A DNA stretch of 16,735 nt from JBDSYA01 sp039925865 (GCA_039925865.1 JBDSYA010000064.1:1-16735), one strand, 5' to 3'. Counted from the first letter of the stretch, positions 6,614 through 13,988 are shown. Notes: generated by a model from the sequence alone, not told the origin. Made by a program: numbers and translations.

Positions 6614-7465
6614 ATGAAGCTCCCTTTAACAACGAAAATCATTAGTGTAGATCTGAAAATAATTGATATGCAAAGGTCACTTGAATTTTATTCAGATCTT
6701 TTGGGTCTTATAATTTTAGAGAGAGGAGATAATTATACATTGCTTTCTGCAGGAAATAGCACGCCGTACCTGTTGAAATTAGTCGAAGATGTAAATGCGT
6801 TGCCAAGATCAAAAGGTACTACAGGATTATTTCATATAGCTTTGCGTTTTCCAGGAAGAAAAGAATTGGCGCGGGTATTTTTGAGGTTGTTCAAAAACAA
6901 AATTAAATTTCAGGGATTTTCAGATCATCTTGTCAGTGAATCAATTTATTTATCAGACCCGGACGGGAATGGTATTGAACTATATTCGGATAAGCCAAAA
7001 GATATTTGGGACTGGAAGTTTGGACAGGTATTGATGGATACTTTACCGCTTGACTTAAGTATCATTACAAATGAATTAGATGATCCGGAGATATGGAATG
7101 GGATTCATCCTGATGTGGATATTGGTCACATACATTTTAATGTATCAAATCTTAATGAGTCTGAAAGATTTTACAATGAAATTTTGGGATTTGATATTAC
7201 AAACAAAAATTATCCCGGTGCCATATTTTTTTCTGCAGGGGGCTACCATCATCATATCGGGGTTAACATCTGGAGTTCAAATAATGGAGCTTCTCCTGAT
7301 AACAATTCTACAGGTTTAATGAATTGTACAATCCGGATTCCTGACAAATCATTTTTATCATCCATAGAAGCTCGGGCAAAAGAGTATAACATAATTACAA
7401 ACCTGCAGGAAAATATATTGCAACTTCAGGATCCTGATAATAATAAAATCATATTAACAGTATAA
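6614..7465 (+). CDS. VOC-family protein, CatE-like ring-cleavage dioxygenase
   Basis: A 283-residue protein with two VOC (glyoxalase/extradiol dioxygenase) modules. It follows Bacillus subtilis CatE (about 285 residues) closely from memory: RSLEFYSDLLGL, GTTGLFHIALRFPGRKELA, DHLVSESIYLSDPDGNGIELYSDKP in the first half; DIGHIHFNVSNLNESERFYNEILGFDI, FFSAGGYHHHIGVNIW in the second. Candidate metal ligands are H74 and E122 in the first half and H172/H174 and H212-H214 in the second; I cannot say which set binds metal. CatE cleaves catechols with Fe(II) and is controlled by MarR-type regulators (YodB, CatR) in Bacillus, a close parallel to this cluster. It is the last gene of the run, with the convergent glycosylase gene ending 6 nt away. 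Confidence 0.88.
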   Translation: MKLPLTTKIISVDLKIIDMQRSLEFYSDLLGLIILERGDNYTLLSAGNSTPYLLKLVEDVNALPRSKGTTGLFHIALRFPGRKELARVFLRLFKNKIKFQGFSDHLVSESIYLSDPDGNGIELYSDKPKDIWDWKFGQVLMDTLPLDLSIITNELDDPEIWNGIHPDVDIGHIHFNVSNLNESERFYNEILGFDITNKNYPGAIFFSAGGYHHHIGVNIWSSNNGASPDNNSTGLMNCTIRIPDKSFLSSIEARAKEYNIITNLQENILQLQDPDNNKIILTV

Positions 7466-7471
7466 ATTCTT

Positions 7472-8632
7472 TCAGAAAATATCTGAGCCGCTAATTTTGT
7501 TACAGCATGAAAATTCAGCGAGTTCATTTAATTTCTTTTTAAAGTTATCCTTTAAAACCCCGTTTATTTTCACTCCGCTCTCCGGAAAAAAATTATTTAT
7601 TATGAGACTGCCTGATATGCGTGATGCTTTAAGATCAATTTTACCAATAAACTTATCTCCATATAAAACGGGAAGACTGAAGTAACCGAATTTCCTTTTT
7701 GATTGTGGTAAATAACATTCGATCTGGAAATCAAAATTAAAAAAAGTTTTGAGTCGTTTTCTCTGAATAACCAGATTATCAAATGGTGAAAGTATATGGA
7801 GGTTTTTTAATTCTTTCTTTATATCAAGGATCCGGAGTTTCTCAGAAATTGTAAAATACTTTTCTTCCAAAGTTTCTATACTTACTTGTCTGATCTTATC
7901 ATTTTTTATCAGGGCTTTAAATGCTCTTTCGAAAACCTTCCTGTCATATTTCCGGAGATACATAATTTCTTTCTGCGTCACCAGGCCATTTGATTTTATT
8001 GCTGTAAGTATGAGATGTTGATAAAATTCTTTTTCTTTAGGAACATCTGTAATTACATCCCTGGGAAGTATGCGATCTGTGAGATCATAAACCTTTTGAA
8101 ATCCTTGTCGCCTGGCAACCATCACTTTTCCTGCATGAAAAAGATAGTCGAGTGCATCTTTAGAAGGTTTCCAGTCCCACCATCCCGAATTACCCGTTCT
8201 TGGATCATCAAAGTCTCTTGCTCTAAGGGGTCCTTCAACTTTAATTCTTTGATAAACTTTTTTTATAATTTTTGTGTCAGCGGAACCCCATGTTTTATGT
8301 TTCTTTAAAAAGTGTTTCTTTCTGATCAATGAAAATCTGAATTCATTCATAGGAAGAAATGCAGCAGCATGACTCCAGTATTCAAAAATCTTTTTATCAG
8401 ACTCAAGAAGTTCGTCAAGCATAATTTTTTTATACAGTGGCATCCGGGACCATAAAATATGATGGTGAGATCGCTCAACAACAGAAATCGTGTCTATCTG
8501 GACGTATCCAAGCTGATCGATAATATTGCAAAGATCATCTTTATTTTCGGAATAATTTTCACCGGACAATTTCTGGCAGTATAAAATAATGTGACGTGCA
8601 TCACTTAAAGAAATGTTTTCTATTTTTTCCAT
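7472..8632 (-). CDS. YcaQ/AlkX-family winged-helix DNA glycosylase
   Basis: A 386-residue protein of the HTH_42 family. E. coli YcaQ (AlkX, about 410 residues) unhooks interstrand crosslinks and removes N7-alkylguanines using a QxD motif. Here the motif is Q45-I-D47 in GYVQIDTISVVERSHHHILWSRMP, a strongly conserved block. Downstream elements also fit: EYWSHAAAFLPMNEF (about 84-98), GPLRARDFDD...GWWDWKPSKDALDYLFHAGKVMVARRQGFQKVYDLTDRILP (winged-helix region, roughly 135-190), and HILSPFDNLVIQRKRLKTFFNFDFQIECYLP near the C-terminus. It acts in the cytoplasm on alkylated DNA. Start ATG 8632 lies 14 nt after a perfect TAnnTTTG element. Its neighbour upstream on the same strand is a MerR regulator, 81 nt away. 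A DNA-alkylation repair gene beside an electrophile-stress cluster is suggestive but it is on the opposite strand. Confidence 0.9.
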   Translation of the reverse strand: MEKIENISLSDARHIILYCQKLSGENYSENKDDLCNIIDQLGYVQIDTISVVERSHHHILWSRMPLYKKIMLDELLESDKKIFEYWSHAAAFLPMNEFRFSLIRKKHFLKKHKTWGSADTKIIKKVYQRIKVEGPLRARDFDDPRTGNSGWWDWKPSKDALDYLFHAGKVMVARRQGFQKVYDLTDRILPRDVITDVPKEKEFYQHLILTAIKSNGLVTQKEIMYLRKYDRKVFERAFKALIKNDKIRQVSIETLEEKYFTISEKLRILDIKKELKNLHILSPFDNLVIQRKRLKTFFNFDFQIECYLPQSKRKFGYFSLPVLYGDKFIGKIDLKASRISGSLIINNFFPESGVKINGVLKDNFKKKLNELAEFSCCNKISGSDIF

Positions 8633-8646
8633 GAAAACTTAATTAG

Positions 8647-8654
8647 CAAAACTA
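8647..8654 (-). promoter_or_regulatory. Candidate -7 promoter element of the YcaQ-like gene
   Basis: Read on the minus strand this is TAGTTTTG, a full match to TAnnTTTG. It ends 14 nt before ATG 8632, the same distance as at the MarR gene. No TTG is present 19-21 bp upstream, so the -33 element is missing or degenerate. Confidence 0.4.
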
Positions 8655-8713
8655 AGAAGTGAAGTTATGTAATATTGATTAAAAAATTTGGAGAAGGGGA
8701 AGGGATAATAAAT

Positions 8714-9166
8714 TTAAAACTCTTTCAATAAATTTTGCAGGAAACTCTTTAATTCAATAAGATCTTCTTTGAGATTTTCATTTTTTGAGACTTCATCGTT
8801 TTTGGACATCTGCTCATTTTTGAACAAACTTAATTCATTTTGTCCGGAAGATGTTGGTTTAAGTATTTTCTGCACCATTGCAGTTTGTTTAATGTTTTCC
8901 GGATCTTCTTCTTTAGTAGAATAATTTTTTATTAATTTTTTGGCACCTTCAATTGTATATTTTTCTTCCCTGAGTAATTTTTTTATATAAAGTATAAGCT
9001 TAATATCTTTATTTGTATATATCCGGTTTCCTGAAAGGTTTTTAGCCGGTCTTAAATGTTCAAATTCCGTTTCCCAATATCTCAATACATATTGTTCTAA
9101 TTCTGTAATTCTGCTGACTTCACTTATAGAATAGTAAAGCTTTTTCATCGCGAAATTTTTCTTCAT
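8714..9166 (-). CDS. MerR-family transcriptional regulator
   Basis: A 150-residue regulator. Residues about 9-75 form a MerR-type winged helix: LYYSISEVSRITELEQYVLRYWETEFEHLRPAKNLSGNRIYTNKDIKLILYIKKLLREEKYTIEGAKKLI, with the family hallmarks LRYWE and R-x-Y before the wing. The remaining part is short, polar and low in complexity, ending in a leucine-rich helix (LKEDLIELKSFLQNLLKEF) that could be a dimerisation coiled coil. No cysteine metal site or large effector domain is present, so no ligand can be proposed. Start ATG 9166 fits a promoter-like pair upstream; ATG 9148 (MKKLYYS) is a possible alternative. It is divergent from the amidohydrolase-prmC-dtd unit, with an inverted repeat in the 150-bp gap. 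Confidence 0.82.
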   Translation of the reverse strand: MKKNFAMKKLYYSISEVSRITELEQYVLRYWETEFEHLRPAKNLSGNRIYTNKDIKLILYIKKLLREEKYTIEGAKKLIKNYSTKEEDPENIKQTAMVQKILKPTSSGQNELSLFKNEQMSKNDEVSKNENLKEDLIELKSFLQNLLKEF

Positions 9167-9185
9167 GTCAAATTTTTTGAGAAAA

Positions 9186-9215
9186 TAAAGATATACTTTT
9201 CTTATTTCAATACAA
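9186..9215 (-). promoter_or_regulatory. Promoter of the MerR-type gene
   Basis: On the minus strand, TTG (9215-9213) is followed after 19 bp by TATCTTTA (9193-9186), matching TAnnTTTG except for the last base. The element ends 19 nt before ATG 9166. Spacing is in the range expected for Bacteroidota promoters. Confidence 0.45.
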
Positions 9216-9231
9216 TTGTTAAATATCTTTA
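9186..9231. promoter_or_regulatory. Inverted repeat between divergent MerR and amidohydrolase genes
   Basis: TAAAGATAT at 9186-9194 and its exact reverse complement ATATCTTTA at 9223-9231 flank 28 bp that contain a small palindrome, ACAATTGT (9212-9219). The left arm contains the -7 element of the MerR promoter; the right arm carries the same TATCTTTA in plus orientation, facing the amidohydrolase gene but without a matching TTG. It is either a regulator-binding region or a symmetric pair of promoter elements. The remaining stretch, 9232-9316, shows only AT-rich sequence and a short direct repeat of CAAATCT. Confidence 0.4.
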
Positions 9232-9316
9232 CTTTAATGAGGTTAATAATGTGGATTTAAATAATTGATTGATTTTATTAAGTTATTAAAATTCAAATCT
9301 AACCAAATCTGTTCAT

Positions 9317-11005
9317 ATGAAAATCAAAGCTGTTATTAAATTATTTACATTAATTTGTACAGTAACTATGCTCTATTCCTGTGGTGAAAAACCTGATACA
9401 ATATTTTATAACGGGAAAATTTACACCATGAACGAGAGTAATACAGTTGTTGAAGCTATAGCCGTAAAGGAAGGAAAAATAATTGATCTCGGAACCACGG
9501 AAGAAATCAAAGACAAATATAAATCAAATGATGAAATTGATCTTAGAGGAAATACTGTATTGCCCGGATTCATTGATAGCGAAGCTTCGATCATTGAATT
9601 TTCAAACAATCTGAATTACATAAATCTTTCATATGTAAAAAGTCTGCAGGAAATTAAAGATCTTATAATTGAAAAAACAAAATCGACGAAAGAAGGTGAA
9701 TGGATCGGAGGATATGGCTGGAGTGAATTAAACATCCCTGAATCCGAACTTGTGCAAATGGATAAAAATATGCTGGACCAGATCGCTCCTAATTATTCAG
9801 TATATTTGGTTAACGCAGCGCTCAATACGGTATGGGTTAATTCAAGGCTTCTCAGAACTCTTAAGATAGATAAAAATACTCAGACTCCTGCGAATGGTGA
9901 AATTGAAAAATATGATGATGGTGAGCCTACGGGATTATTGTATGATGAAGCTGTTAATATTGTCAAAGATAATGTTCCTCGTTTACTTAAGACAGAAATG
10001 ATGTCGCAGGTAGAAAAAGGTGTTAAAGATATTCTAAGATATGGTATTACGGAAGTTCACGACAGGACTGTAGCAAAAGAAGGCCTGGAAATTTTCCGCG
10101 AGTTAATTGATGCAAGCAGGTTTCCTCTTAAAGTTTATGCGATCATACCCGGCGAGGACAGCTCGCTTGTAGATACTTACATGTCTAAAGGTGCCGAAAT
10201 TAACTATAAGGACAAGCTCACTATCAGAGCGGTTTCCCTTGACTATGATGGGTTGTTTGAGCTTCAGGATGCAGCAATGATCGATGATTTTAAAAATGAT
10301 CCGAAAAGAAAAGTTCCTTATGTCACTGACGCTGATATTGAAAGAATTTACTCCATGGCTATTGATAAAAATTTTCAATTTTGTATAAAGGCAGTAGGAG
10401 ACAGGGCTGTAAGCTCTTCACTCGCAATACTTGAAAAAGTAATTAAGAATAAAAATCCAAAGGATCAAAGAACGATAATTGAATACTGTGAATTTGTAAC
10501 TCCAAAGGATCTTACGAAAATTATGGAATTAAAAATTATTCCTTCTATACGGCCGGATGTTTGCATGAATGATCTACAGATAGTTTCTCAGATAATTAAT
10601 CCTGATAATGCAAAAAAACTTGGTTTATGGAATTCATTGTTGAAATCTGCCGGAAAAATAAATACAGGTTCGGATTTTCCTTTCCATCAAATAAATCCTT
10701 TTGTTCAGATGTATTATTTAACCACCAGGCAACTCACCGATACAGTATTATCTTCAATTGCAAATCCTGACCAAAAGATATCATTATTAGATGCGGTAAA
10801 ATCTTACACAGTGTGGCCCGCTTATTCGTCTTTTGAAGAAGCAACAAAGGGAAGCCTTGAAAATGGAAAGTATGCCGATATGATCGTCATTTCTAATGAT
10901 ATATTCAGCGGTGACAGCAAAATGTTACTTAATACAAAAGTCCTGCGCACGATCATTAACGGAAGAATAGTTTATGATAACATGCTGGATCCCGATAAGC
11001 TGTAA
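9317..11005 (+). CDS. YtcJ-type amidohydrolase homologue, lipoprotein, probably catalytically inactive
   Basis: A 562-residue protein. The signal sequence ends in LYSC, predicting a lipidated C22. The Amidohydro_3 (YtcJ/NfdA) scaffold is intact: DTIFYNGKIYTMNESN at the start, VLPGFIDS (81-88), EWIGGYGWSE (128-137), PTGLLYDEA (204-212), YGITEVHD (242-249), AVGDRAV (359-365), GSDFPF (451-456), and KYADMIVISNDIF near the end. Yet the metal and catalytic positions are changed. The family HxH after GFIDS is E89-A-S91; the DGH before W-V-N-S is A-L-N170; the K of the 'VK-DG' motif is S308; the H of HAxGDRA is K358; the H of IEHA is Y390. D453 of GSD remains. The usual hydrolase reaction is therefore unlikely, and a binding or structural role outside the cytoplasm is inferred. 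prmC begins 2 nt after its stop. Confidence 0.85.
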   Translation: MKIKAVIKLFTLICTVTMLYSCGEKPDTIFYNGKIYTMNESNTVVEAIAVKEGKIIDLGTTEEIKDKYKSNDEIDLRGNTVLPGFIDSEASIIEFSNNLNYINLSYVKSLQEIKDLIIEKTKSTKEGEWIGGYGWSELNIPESELVQMDKNMLDQIAPNYSVYLVNAALNTVWVNSRLLRTLKIDKNTQTPANGEIEKYDDGEPTGLLYDEAVNIVKDNVPRLLKTEMMSQVEKGVKDILRYGITEVHDRTVAKEGLEIFRELIDASRFPLKVYAIIPGEDSSLVDTYMSKGAEINYKDKLTIRAVSLDYDGLFELQDAAMIDDFKNDPKRKVPYVTDADIERIYSMAIDKNFQFCIKAVGDRAVSSSLAILEKVIKNKNPKDQRTIIEYCEFVTPKDLTKIMELKIIPSIRPDVCMNDLQIVSQIINPDNAKKLGLWNSLLKSAGKINTGSDFPFHQINPFVQMYYLTTRQLTDTVLSSIANPDQKISLLDAVKSYTVWPAYSSFEEATKGSLENGKYADMIVISNDIFSGDSKMLLNTKVLRTIINGRIVYDNMLDPDKL

Positions 11006-11007
11006 TT

Positions 11008-11889
11008 ATGCAAACTGATATTCCATTAAAAATAACAGATCTTATAGCATTATCAACACAGCTTTTAAAGGACAAGGGAGTGGAGGATGCGAGGCTTAAT
11101 GTTGAACTAATGCTTTCCGATGTGATGAAATGTGACCGCATGAAATTATATCTGGATTTTGAAAAACCACTTACAACAGAGGAATTAAAACATTATAAGA
11201 GCTTTCTTAAAAGAAGGCTAAATCATGAGCCGGTTCAATATATACTGGGAAAGACTTATTTCTACGGATTTGAATTTATAGTTAATAAAAATGTATTGAT
11301 CCCGCGTCCTGAAACGGAATTACTTGTAGAAAAAATTATTGAAGATATTAAAATTTCCGGAAAAAACATTAACAGAATTTTTGAGATCGGAGCCGGTTCC
11401 GGCTGTATTTCTATTTCAATTGCAAAAGATCTGAAAAACAAAAAAATCAATTATGAAATTTTTTCAATTGACAATTCAGATCCGGCACTGGATGTTGCTA
11501 AGGAAAATTTGAAAATAAATATTTCCGGAGAAAAAAATTTAAGATTTTACAAAAAGAGTGTCTTTGAGATAGACAAGCTCAACAGGAGTTTCGATTACAT
11601 AATTTCAAATCCTCCATACATTTCTTATATTGATTACAATAAACTAACCCCTGATATAAAAAATTTTGAACCTGAATCATCCCTGACAGATAATGGAAAC
11701 GGTTTAAAGTTTTATGAAAAAATTTTTCAGATAGGAATTGACGAAAACTTTAAAGGAAAGATATATTGTGAGATCGGAGCTGACCAGGAAAAACCTATCA
11801 GGGAAATATTATTAAGGAATAGTTTAAAAGATTTTACTTTTTATAAGGACTATGCAGGGATAAACAGGATTATTGAAGTGCGAAAATGA
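11008..11889 (+). CDS. prmC: Peptide chain release factor N5-glutamine methyltransferase
   Basis: A 293-residue SAM-dependent enzyme that methylates the glutamine of the GGQ motif in release factors RF1 and RF2, needed for efficient termination. An N-terminal helical RF-binding domain (about 1-85, with RLNVELMLSDVM and HEPVQYILGKTYFYGFEF) is followed by VLIPRPETELLVE (96-107), SAM motif I FEIGAGSGCISISIA (125-139), and the catalytic NPPY at 201-204 in the context IISNPPYISY. Length is normal for PrmC/HemK. It starts 2 nt after the amidohydrolase homologue and its stop overlaps the start of dtd in an ATGA, so translation of the three is probably coupled. No Shine-Dalgarno is needed under such coupling. 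Confidence 0.95.
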   Translation: MQTDIPLKITDLIALSTQLLKDKGVEDARLNVELMLSDVMKCDRMKLYLDFEKPLTTEELKHYKSFLKRRLNHEPVQYILGKTYFYGFEFIVNKNVLIPRPETELLVEKIIEDIKISGKNINRIFEIGAGSGCISISIAKDLKNKKINYEIFSIDNSDPALDVAKENLKINISGEKNLRFYKKSVFEIDKLNRSFDYIISNPPYISYIDYNKLTPDIKNFEPESSLTDNGNGLKFYEKIFQIGIDENFKGKIYCEIGADQEKPIREILLRNSLKDFTFYKDYAGINRIIEVRK

Positions 11890-12347
11890 CTGCAGTAATA
11901 CAAAGGGTGCTGGAAGCAAGTGTAACAATCAATAATGAATTATTCAGTAGCATTGGGAAAGGATTATTGATTTTAGTTGGTGTGAAGACAGGTGATGATA
12001 ATAAGATTGCGGAGTTAACAGCAAGAAAAATTATTGATCTGAGAATTTTCAACGATATGAATGATAAGATGAATTTGAGTGTAAAAGATGTTGATGGTGA
12101 AATTCTTGTAGTTTCGCAATTTACATTGTGTACGGATAATGATAAAGGAGGCAACAGGCCCGCTTTTACTGAAGCGGAAGCACCGGATAAAGCAGAAAGA
12201 ATTTATTTACACCATGTGGAAGAAATGAAAAAATATTACAATTTTGAAAAAATAAAGACCGGATTATTTGCCGTAAAAATGGAAGTGCGGCTTATCAATG
12301 ACGGACCTGTTACCATTATTCTTGAAAAAAATAAATGTGATGAATAA
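11886..12347 (+). CDS. dtd: D-aminoacyl-tRNA deacylase
   Basis: A 153-residue cytoplasmic enzyme that hydrolyses D-amino acids, and glycine mischarged on tRNA-Ala, from tRNA. It has the expected family sequence from the first residue: MTAVIQRVLEASVTIN, then KGLLILVGVKTGD, ARKIIDLRIFND, the catalytic SQFTL motif at 77-81 (here SQFTLCTD), GNRPAFTEAEAP (89-100), and the chiral-selectivity Gly-cisPro motif in NDGPVTI, with G140 and P141. Length is slightly above the usual 145-150. The ATG overlaps the prmC stop as ATGA, and the gene ends in an 8-nt overlap with the next start. Proximity to prmC groups two translation-quality functions. It is constitutive housekeeping by nature. Confidence 0.96.
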   Translation: MTAVIQRVLEASVTINNELFSSIGKGLLILVGVKTGDDNKIAELTARKIIDLRIFNDMNDKMNLSVKDVDGEILVVSQFTLCTDNDKGGNRPAFTEAEAPDKAERIYLHHVEEMKKYYNFEKIKTGLFAVKMEVRLINDGPVTIILEKNKCDE

Positions 12348-13257
12348 AATTTATATAATCGGATTAGGAAGGGTCGGTTCGGCATTTGCATACGAATTAG
12401 CGGATATAGGCTATGACATAAAATATATAACAGACAGAAATGAAGATCAGTTGAGAGAAACCGAGTTTAAAAATAACACAATTTCCATTTCATCCAATAT
12501 TAACAGAGAATTTCTTTCCGGTTCTGATCTTATTATAATCAGTGTTCAGGACAAATTCATAAAAGATGTTGTTAAACGTATTGCAGAATTTAGAATTGAT
12601 ATTTCAAATAAATATTTTTTTATCACATCGGGTGCGGTATCAACAGAGGTTTTTTATTCTTATGAATTTGATAAAGACAAATTACTTTCACTGCATCCCA
12701 TCCAGACTTTTGATAAAATAAGTAATGAAAACAGTCATCTGCTTGAAAATATATATTTTGGAATAGAAGGAGGTCATAAGGCAAGTGAACTTGCAATAGG
12801 AATCATCAAAAACCTTAACTCTAATTATATTAATATTCCTAAGGATAAAAAGTATCTCTATCACTCTGCCTGCGTGATATCATCAAATTTTCTGATAACA
12901 CTTCTGAACATTTCTTCAGAGGTAATGGGTAGTATTGGAATTGATAAGAGTAAGACTTTTGAAATATTCAAACCGATCATTGACCGGACACTAATAAATA
13001 TTTCAGAAGAAGGGCTTACACAGGCTTTAACAGGGCCTTTCGAACGTAATGATGTTGAAACAATATCAAATCATCTCAGCTCAATTAATAAAGAGCTTCC
13101 GTCACTGATCCCGTTTTATACTTTGCTTGGAATGGAAACCGTCAAAGTTGCTTTTAAAAAAGAAAGTATCAGTATGAAGAATGTAATTTCAATTCTTGAC
13201 CTGATGAATGAATATATTATTAATGAGTCAAGCATAAGTAAAAAGACAATCAATTAA
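12340..13257 (+). CDS. Rossmann-fold and DUF2520 domain protein
   Basis: A 305-residue protein resembling the ProC/6-phosphogluconate-dehydrogenase-like group. The N-terminal Rossmann domain begins IYIIGLGRVGSAFAYELADIGYDIKYITDRNE, with GxGxxG at residues 8-13, followed by SGSDLIIISVQDKFIKDVV and SLHPIQTFD. The helical C-terminal part (from about residue 150) carries LYHSACVISSNFLITLLNISSEVM and ALTGPFERNDVETISNHL, which I recognise as the DUF2520 pattern. Family members are annotated only as predicted NAD(P)-binding oxidoreductases; substrate unknown. The start at 12340 is chosen because it lies in the ATGAATAA overlap with dtd and directly precedes the first Rossmann strand; an upstream in-frame ATG at 12298 would add 14 residues encoded inside dtd. 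The gene is the last of the coupled unit. Confidence 0.88.
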   Translation: MNKIYIIGLGRVGSAFAYELADIGYDIKYITDRNEDQLRETEFKNNTISISSNINREFLSGSDLIIISVQDKFIKDVVKRIAEFRIDISNKYFFITSGAVSTEVFYSYEFDKDKLLSLHPIQTFDKISNENSHLLENIYFGIEGGHKASELAIGIIKNLNSNYINIPKDKKYLYHSACVISSNFLITLLNISSEVMGSIGIDKSKTFEIFKPIIDRTLINISEEGLTQALTGPFERNDVETISNHLSSINKELPSLIPFYTLLGMETVKVAFKKESISMKNVISILDLMNEYIINESSISKKTIN

Positions 13258-13307
13258 TTTTAAAAGAAGCTATCGGACATCGATACGATTTAATTTAAAA
13301 TAGCATA

Positions 13308-13988
13308 ATGAAGACATTTATAATTGCTGCGACTGTATTAATTTTAAATTTTTACACATCTTCGTATTGTCAGGAGATAACGCGGAAGATGCATAATGAA
13401 ATAGAATATGATTTCAAAAATGACAGACTGTTTAAAGATTCAACAGTCACAAAATTCGGCAAAAGCAAAGTTCAGAAATCCAATATCGGAGGAATATTTA
13501 TCTCACCAATGGCGGGAGTTTCATTTCCACTGGGTAAATTCGCTACTTTTTCTAATTCCGGTATTCAGTATGGATTAAAAGCAGAGATAGCATACAGCAG
13601 GCTTTATCCGTTTATATTTGGTTTTATTTATGAGTATCAGAAGAATAAGGGAAATGCTGATTTTACGACAGTGAATTTCCTTACACAATTTGATACAAAA
13701 ATAACATCGATCGGGGGAAGTCTTGATATAATCCTCAATAAATATCTGAAGTCAGACTTTACTACACCCATACTAACTCTGGAAATAAAGTATTCTAAAG
13801 TAAACAGGATCATAAGCCCAGCAACATCACTGCCTGATCTAACCAGGGATGAAAGCCTTCTAATGTATACAGCCGGCATAGGCTTTACAATCTATGTGTT
13901 TGATCTCTTCACAAAATATTCATATGCTAAGGATTATACAAATCTTAGTTTTCAGTTAAGATTTCACTTTCCTGTAATAAAATTTTAA
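13308..13988 (+). CDS. Exported hypothetical protein, probable outer-membrane beta-barrel
   Basis: A 226-residue protein I do not recognise as a named family. It begins with a signal peptide (MKTFIIAATVLILNFYTSSYC), with cleavage likely around residue 21; there is no clear lipobox. A polar segment follows to about residue 60. The rest alternates short amphipathic strands rich in aromatics and glycine (IGGIFISPMAGVSFPLGKF, IQYGLKAEIAYSRLYPFIFGFIYEYQ, ITSIGGSLDIILN, PILTLEIKYSKV, LMYTAGIGFTIYVFDLFTKYSYA) and ends LSFQLRFHFPVIKF, with a terminal phenylalanine as in many outer-membrane barrels. An 8-stranded barrel or porin-like protein is a fair guess. It lies 50 nt after the DUF2520 gene and its stop overlaps the convergent glycosyltransferase stop by 4 nt. 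Confidence 0.65.
   Translation: MKTFIIAATVLILNFYTSSYCQEITRKMHNEIEYDFKNDRLFKDSTVTKFGKSKVQKSNIGGIFISPMAGVSFPLGKFATFSNSGIQYGLKAEIAYSRLYPFIFGFIYEYQKNKGNADFTTVNFLTQFDTKITSIGGSLDIILNKYLKSDFTTPILTLEIKYSKVNRIISPATSLPDLTRDESLLMYTAGIGFTIYVFDLFTKYSYAKDYTNLSFQLRFHFPVIKF

Noticed and set aside
7080..7319. Plus-strand open frame of 79 codons inside the VOC gene
   Set aside because: It is out of frame within a well-supported CatE-like gene and has no recognisable features.
7472..7486. Small hairpin TCAGA/TCTGA at the junction of the convergent VOC and glycosylase genes
   Set aside because: Only 5 bp of stem, inside coding sequence and without a U-tract in either direction, so it is not a credible terminator.
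8690..8705. Purine-rich run (GGAGAAGGGGAAGGG) between the glycosylase and MerR genes
   Set aside because: Too short and not paired with any repeat or gene start; no function can be supported.
9294..9310. Direct repeat CAAATCT-N3-CAAATCT upstream of the amidohydrolase gene
   Set aside because: Seven-base arms in AT-rich DNA; the second copy sits right before the start codon and no regulator or promoter fits.
13271..13287. Short inverted repeat TATCG/CGATA before the exported protein gene
   Set aside because: Five-base arms are expected by chance, and no promoter elements are seen around it.
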